A stretch of DNA of 8,708 bases from NCBI GenBank assembly GCA_015494375.1, contig WGBL01000333.1, positions 1 through 8,708 of the forward strand, given 5' to 3'. Source of the stretch: Hyphomicrobiales bacterium. GTDB taxonomy: Bacteria; Pseudomonadota; Alphaproteobacteria; Rhizobiales; S144-23. Position numbers and translations under genes: made by a program. This document shows positions 5,760 to 8,708 of this stretch, piece after piece. Position 1 is the first letter of the stretch. The number at the start of each line of letters is the position of its first letter. The notes below the pieces were generated by a model. That model saw only the letters and a list, made by a program, of their open reading frames with translations. It was not told the DNA's origin and ran no database searches.

Positions 5760-6204
5760 TCCTGCAGCGTGGCGGATTTCGGTGGTGAGCGGGGTACACC
5801 ATACTCCCGAACCCGCTAAGCCACATACTCGCGCCGCGCATGCCGGATCAGATCCCCCTGAGATCCCTCCCCGGACGAGAATGGCAAGGTGATGGGGCGG
5901 GTGTTCTGCCTCGGTTTCAAAACCGGCCGGGTCTAGAGACCTTTCGAGACCTAATGTGCCGAACATCGTGCGGTGACCTTCGATCCGTCTCTGGCCTCAG
6001 GTCCCCTCAGCCCCGTCTCTGGCCTCTGATCCGTCGCTCCGATGGGCCACTGGTGGCTCATCTCGGCGCGTGAGCTCACTAAGCCATAAACTCGCAGTAA
6101 TGAGAATGTACCAATGGCGAGCGAATTGATCCTTCGAAGGTCTGAATATTCATCGGACCTTGGTCGGAACCAGTTGGATCGATCTGGGGCTATGAATAGC
6201 ATTC
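5760..6204. other. Non-coding region upstream of the sensor kinase
   Basis: No supported gene; the frames open here have no recognisable domain. It contains a 14-bp direct repeat ccgtctctggcctc (5985-5998 and 6013-6026, 28 bp apart), a 17-bp pair with two mismatches beginning ctaagcca (5816-5832 and 6079-6095), small inverted repeats such as ggtct-ag-agacc (5930-5941), and a run of palindromes close to the kinase start. The promoter of the kinase probably lies at about 6120-6160. Confidence 0.55.
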
Positions 6205-6206
6205 AT
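6131..6206. promoter_or_regulatory. Cluster of short palindromes before the sensor kinase start
   Basis: Four or five small symmetric sites occur within 76 bases: ccttcgaagg (6131-6140), tgaatattca (6143-6152), gacc-tt-ggtc (6156-6165), gatcgatc (6177-6184) and atgaat-agc-attcat (6192-6206), the last touching the presumed start codon. A weak -35-like ttgatc lies at 6127-6132. The density suggests operator sites or an mRNA leader structure, but no regulator family is recognised. Confidence 0.35.
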
Positions 6207-7740
6207 GCTGCAGCGTACCAGACATAAACCAAACGACCATCAACAGAAATCTCGGCAGGCGTCTGCCTCGGCCCTTTTGCGGTTTGTCCTCAGGATGGCC
6301 CCTTTGCGGTTTGTCCTCAGGATATGGCATGCGATGACGCTCGCCCAGCAGTATGCCGCCGTCAGCTCAGTTGTTCTGATTGGCGGCATGCTGATCATCG
6401 GCCATTGGGTGGCACAGGAGATCGAGCAGAAGGTGACGACGACCACCGCCCAGGCAACGGCCCTTTATATGGATAGTTTCGTCGCCCCGCTGGTCTGGAG
6501 CCTCGCGCACAGTGACGAGCTGCCGCCCTCATCTCGCGCATCGCTCGATCGCCTTCTTGGCACCACCGCTGTCGGTCAGCGCATAGTTGCGTTCAAGATC
6601 TGGAAAAAAGGAGGCTATGTCGCCTACAGCTCCAACAAGAGCATCATCGGCAAGCGTTTTCGTCCGACCAAAAACCTGAAAGAGGCTTGGCGCGGTCGGG
6701 TGATGGCCGAGTTCGACAATCTGGTCGATGAGGAAGATGCCGTCGAACGCGCGCGCGGCATTCCATTGCTGGAGATGTACAGTCCCATTCGCGACTATCG
6801 CACGGGCCGGGTGATCGCCATCGCCGAGTTCTATGAAAACGGCACCAAGCTCAAAGAGGCAATATTTCAGGCCAAGTCGGAGAGCTGGCTCGTCGTAGGC
6901 GGCGTGACGCTGACGATGCTGCTGCTGCTCTTCGGCATTGTTCGTCGCGGCAGCAAGACGATTGTCGCCCAGCAGAACGAGCTCGAGAAGCAGGTGGTCC
7001 AGCTAAAGGAATTGCTCAAGCAGAACCGCGCATTGCACCGGCATGTGCAATACGCCTACGGGCGCACGGCCGAGATCAACGAGAGCTTCCTGCGCCGCAT
7101 CGGGGCCGAGCTTCACGACGGCCCGGGCCAGTTGCTGGGTTTCGTCATGCTCAAGCTCGACACCCTCGAGGGTCTGCTGGCCCGCCTCTCGGTCGATCGG
7201 CGCTATTACCGCTCCGAGATCGAGGATTTGCGACGCGTGATCTCCGATGCCATCAAGGAGCTTCGCCAGGTTGCGGCCGGGCTGGCCTTGCCCGAGCTCG
7301 AGAACCTGCCGCTTTGCGGCTCGCTCATCAAGGCGGTCGAGAACCACAAGAACCGCACCGGCACCGAGGTTCATACGGAAATCCAGAACATCTGGTTCGA
7401 TGTGCCCCACGCGCTCAAGATCTGTCTCTACCGCTTTGTCGCCGAGGGGCTCAACAATGCCTATCGCCATGCCCAGGGGCGCGGGCAGGTGGTGCGCTGC
7501 GCCGTCGACAAGGATGTGGTGATTGTTGTGGTCTCCGACGCCGGGCCCGGCCTGCCACCCGAAAGCGAGCTCAAGAAGAAAAAGGACAAGGCCAGCCACA
7601 GCGGGCTTGGCCTTATCGGCATGCGGACGCGTATCGAAAGCCTCGGCGGGCGCTTTGATATCCGCACCGCGCCGGGCAAGGGCACCCACCTCATCGCCCG
7701 TTTCCGCATCGAGCCGCAGGTGCTTGCCAAGAGCGCCTGA
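6205..7740 (+). CDS. Membrane sensor histidine kinase, HisKA_3 (NarX/LiaS) type
   Basis: A 511-residue two-component sensor. Transmembrane helix 1 is at about 51-70 (SSVVLIGGMLIIGHWV). A periplasmic domain of ~155 residues contains a Cache/PAS-like section (IVAFKIWKKGGYVAYSS to VIAIAEFYENGTKL). Helix 2 is at about 228-246, followed by a coiled coil (about 250-285). The HisKA_3 H box is ELHDGPGQ with phospho-acceptor His304. HATPase_c follows, with N box EGLNNAYRH (Asn417/418), G1 SDAGPG (444-449) and G2 SGLGLIGMR. HisKA_3 kinases normally phosphorylate LuxR/NarL-type response regulators; none is in the window. ATG 6205 has no good ribosome binding site. ATG 6295 or 6334 (residues 31 and 44) would give a shorter cytoplasmic N-terminus and are possible true starts; family resemblance begins at about MTLAQQYA. 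A 27-bp tandem duplication lies in this doubtful N-terminal part. Confidence 0.92.
   Translation: MLQRTRHKPNDHQQKSRQASASALLRFVLRMAPLRFVLRIWHAMTLAQQYAAVSSVVLIGGMLIIGHWVAQEIEQKVTTTTAQATALYMDSFVAPLVWSLAHSDELPPSSRASLDRLLGTTAVGQRIVAFKIWKKGGYVAYSSNKSIIGKRFRPTKNLKEAWRGRVMAEFDNLVDEEDAVERARGIPLLEMYSPIRDYRTGRVIAIAEFYENGTKLKEAIFQAKSESWLVVGGVTLTMLLLLFGIVRRGSKTIVAQQNELEKQVVQLKELLKQNRALHRHVQYAYGRTAEINESFLRRIGAELHDGPGQLLGFVMLKLDTLEGLLARLSVDRRYYRSEIEDLRRVISDAIKELRQVAAGLALPELENLPLCGSLIKAVENHKNRTGTEVHTEIQNIWFDVPHALKICLYRFVAEGLNNAYRHAQGRGQVVRCAVDKDVVIVVVSDAGPGLPPESELKKKKDKASHSGLGLIGMRTRIESLGGRFDIRTAPGKGTHLIARFRIEPQVLAKSA
6270..6323 (+). repeat. 27-bp exact tandem duplication in the kinase N-terminus
   Basis: 6270-6296 and 6297-6323 are adjacent copies differing at one base. 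In the kinase frame they encode LRFVLRMAP and then LRFVLRIWH. The unit is nine codons, so the frame is preserved. If the true start is 6334, the duplication lies in the untranslated leader instead. Confidence 0.9.
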
Positions 7741-7789
7741 GTGCAGCGGACCCGAGAGCGCGGGGGGAGGTGAAAGGCGCACCCCGGGG

Positions 7790-7812
7790 AAAAAGCGCAG
7801 CGGGCTGCCGCT
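7790..7812 (-). terminator. Weak terminator candidate for the DUF2199 gene
   Basis: On the minus strand a small hairpin agcgg-cagc-ccgct (7812-7799) is followed four bases on by five T residues (7794-7790), 18 bases past the DUF2199 stop. The stem is only 5 bp, so confidence is low. The gap between the two convergent genes is just 89 bases. Confidence 0.3.
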
Positions 7813-7829
7813 CAGCCGTTAACGGGAGT

Positions 7830-8381
7830 TCAGCCGATGACGAGCTTGGCGCCCACGCGCTTGGCAAGGCCGATGGCGCGCTCGATGCTCATGCCGTGGC
7901 GCTGCTCGCGCGAGAGGGGATGCTCGGAGGGCTCGAGGAAGACGTGAGGGCGGCTGCCGCCGTCCTGGGGCACGACACTGCATTTCAGCAACAGCGTGTC
8001 GTCATAGCTTGGCAGCCGGCTCGAGAACCAGCCGAAAAAGGGGCCGATTCGGCTCTGGTCGGGATCGTTGTAGGTGGCCTGGTAGGTGCGGAAGTTCGCC
8101 TCACTCAGCGAGCACCAGATGCCCCAACCGAAGCGCTCCTCCATGCCGACGATGGGAATCTCGAGAAGGCAGCGGACGAAGTAGTCCTGGTTGTCGATAA
8201 TGCAGAGATCGCTCGTCAGATAGCAGCGCTCGGCGCGCTCGCTCTCGGGCACGCTGTAATAATAGTGCGGCGCATCGAACACGATGTCGGGCAGCCCCTC
8301 ATGGATGCGCGCGCACGAGCCGCAGCGATAGCGAATGCGGCTCGCCGTGCGCCACAGCTCTTCGACCGGTTGCAACCCCAT
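7830..8381 (-). CDS. DUF2199 family protein
   Basis: A 183-residue protein of unknown function. Family features recalled from DUF2199 are all visible: an N-terminal CGSC pair (Cys20, Cys23) followed by H27 and GLP, then YLTSDLCIID, YFVRCLLEIPI, FGWGIWCSLSE (84-94), GPFFGWFSSRLPSYDDT, and near the end EPSEHPLSREQ. The Cys-X2-Cys and His residues could bind a metal, which is inference. It has no signal peptide or membrane helix and is probably cytosolic. ATG 8381 is preferred over an upstream TTG at 8426 because aagggg lies seven bases before it and family similarity starts soon after. It is convergent with the sensor kinase and shares no operon with any gene here. A long open frame on the opposite strand (7770-8420) is its shadow. 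Confidence 0.87.
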   Translation of the reverse strand: MGLQPVEELWRTASRIRYRCGSCARIHEGLPDIVFDAPHYYYSVPESERAERCYLTSDLCIIDNQDYFVRCLLEIPIVGMEERFGWGIWCSLSEANFRTYQATYNDPDQSRIGPFFGWFSSRLPSYDDTLLLKCSVVPQDGGSRPHVFLEPSEHPLSREQRHGMSIERAIGLAKRVGAKLVIG

Positions 8382-8456
8382 ACCTGGACCCCTTCTCAAC
8401 GTCTTGGGAGCGGAGCTTAACCGCAAGTCCTTACGGTTCGGTTGACGGGGGCGGTT

Positions 8457-8500
8457 CAGGTGCCAGGTGTCACGTGGTCAGCTCTCAGGTATCAGGTGTC
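8457..8500 (+). repeat. CAGGTGY heptamer-rich tract, copy 2
   Basis: The same motif family as at 4385-4460: caggtgccaggtgtcacgtg at 8457-8476 followed by looser caggtatcaggtgtc (8486-8500). It lies upstream of the DUF2199 gene in the intergenic region. The two tracts are about 4 kb apart and in the same orientation. Confidence 0.75.
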
Positions 8501-8501
8501 A

Positions 8502-8519
8502 GATGACAGACTTGTCATC
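8502..8519. repeat. 7-bp inverted repeat
   Basis: Perfect arms gatgaca (8502-8508) and tgtcatc (8513-8519) around gact, directly adjoining the heptamer tract. No T-run follows in either direction, so it is not an obvious terminator. Its role is unknown. Confidence 0.6.
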
Positions 8520-8584
8520 AACTCAGTTGCGCGACGCGAGGGGACGCCTGCCTTTTTCCCTCTCACGCCCTCCATCTCCAGGTC

Positions 8585-8626
8585 ATGCCCGTCCCCGGGC
8601 TTGACCCGGGGAGCAGCCCCGGGCAT
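8585..8626. repeat. REP-like double palindrome
   Basis: Two nested stems: inner ccccggg-cttga-cccgggg (8593-8611) and outer atgcccg (8585-8591) with cgggcat (8620-8626). The translated form (PGDGHD, MPGAAPRV) is the familiar read-through of an intergenic palindrome common in alphaproteobacteria. No gene is supported from 8382 to the window end, and the open frame on the minus strand here is this repeat. Confidence 0.8.
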
Positions 8627-8708
8627 CCAGGGCGATGGACAAAGACGGTTGCAGCCCTTGGCCCTGGATCGCCGGCTCAAGGCCACTGCTGTCCGGTTTA
8701 TCATGAGG

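Noticed and set aside
4834..5841. 335-codon minus-strand frame across mtnA and its 3' region
   Set aside because: It runs through mtnA, the 16-bp repeats and the terminator hairpin, and has no domain.
5649..5966. 105-codon minus-strand frame downstream of mtnA
   Set aside because: It spans a terminator hairpin and tandem repeats, gives low-complexity sequence, and has no ribosome binding site or domain.
7003..7782. 259-codon minus-strand frame opposite the sensor kinase
   Set aside because: Shadow frame with no recognisable domain. The plus-strand frame has the complete HisKA_3 and HATPase motifs.
7770..8420. 216-codon plus-strand frame opposite DUF2199
   Set aside because: The minus strand matches DUF2199 over its whole length; the plus frame is Ala/Leu-rich without family resemblance.
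8492..8704. 70-codon minus-strand gene at the right edge
   Set aside because: Its translation is the read-through of the REP-like palindrome (8585-8626), with no start signal or domain.

Overview
The window is GC-rich DNA from what looks like an alphaproteobacterium, possibly of the Rhodospirillales type. This rests on the style of the PdhS/PleC-like histidine kinase, the AtpH fragment, the MtnA sequence, a tRNA-Thr(UGU) with encoded CCA, and intergenic REP-like palindromes. The species assignment is inference, because no marker here fixes it.

Layout, left to right. (1) 1-417: a near-perfect fold-back palindrome. Each arm is 181 bp around a ~38-bp loop and carries the first codons of an atpH (F1F0 ATP synthase delta subunit) gene in opposite orientations, flanked by 19-bp tandem repeats that share 11 bp with the atpH start. 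(2) 421-865: non-coding leader with a 28-bp direct repeat and, at its end, a 9-bp-arm hairpin overlapping the ribosome binding site of the next gene. (3) 866-3840: a two-gene operon with an ATGA overlap, encoding a small soluble HisKA/HATPase histidine kinase and a HerA-type (HAS-barrel plus DUF87-like) hexameric ATPase. (4) 3841-4497: a spacer, tRNA-Thr(UGU), three 68-bp tandem palindromic repeats plus a partial fourth, then a CAGGTGY heptamer-rich tract. (5) 4498-5646: mtnA, methylthioribose-1-phosphate isomerase of methionine salvage. (6) 5647-6204: non-coding, with a 16-bp tandem repeat, a strong hairpin and a cluster of short palindromes. (7) 6205-7740: a membrane-bound HisKA_3 (NarX/LiaS-like) sensor kinase with a periplasmic sensor domain, and no response regulator in view. 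(8) 7830-8381, minus strand: a DUF2199 protein convergent with the kinase. (9) 8382-8708: a second CAGGTGY tract and a REP-like double palindrome, no gene.

Most of the window is ordinary chromosomal housekeeping and signalling. The two points most worth attention are the atpH fold-back structure at the left edge, which is either a genuine diverged inverted duplication or an assembly/amplification chimera, and the translationally coupled kinase-HerA pair. No defence system, CRISPR array, transposase or integrase is visible. The window may also be unusually rich in intergenic repeat families: at least six different ones occur between the genes.
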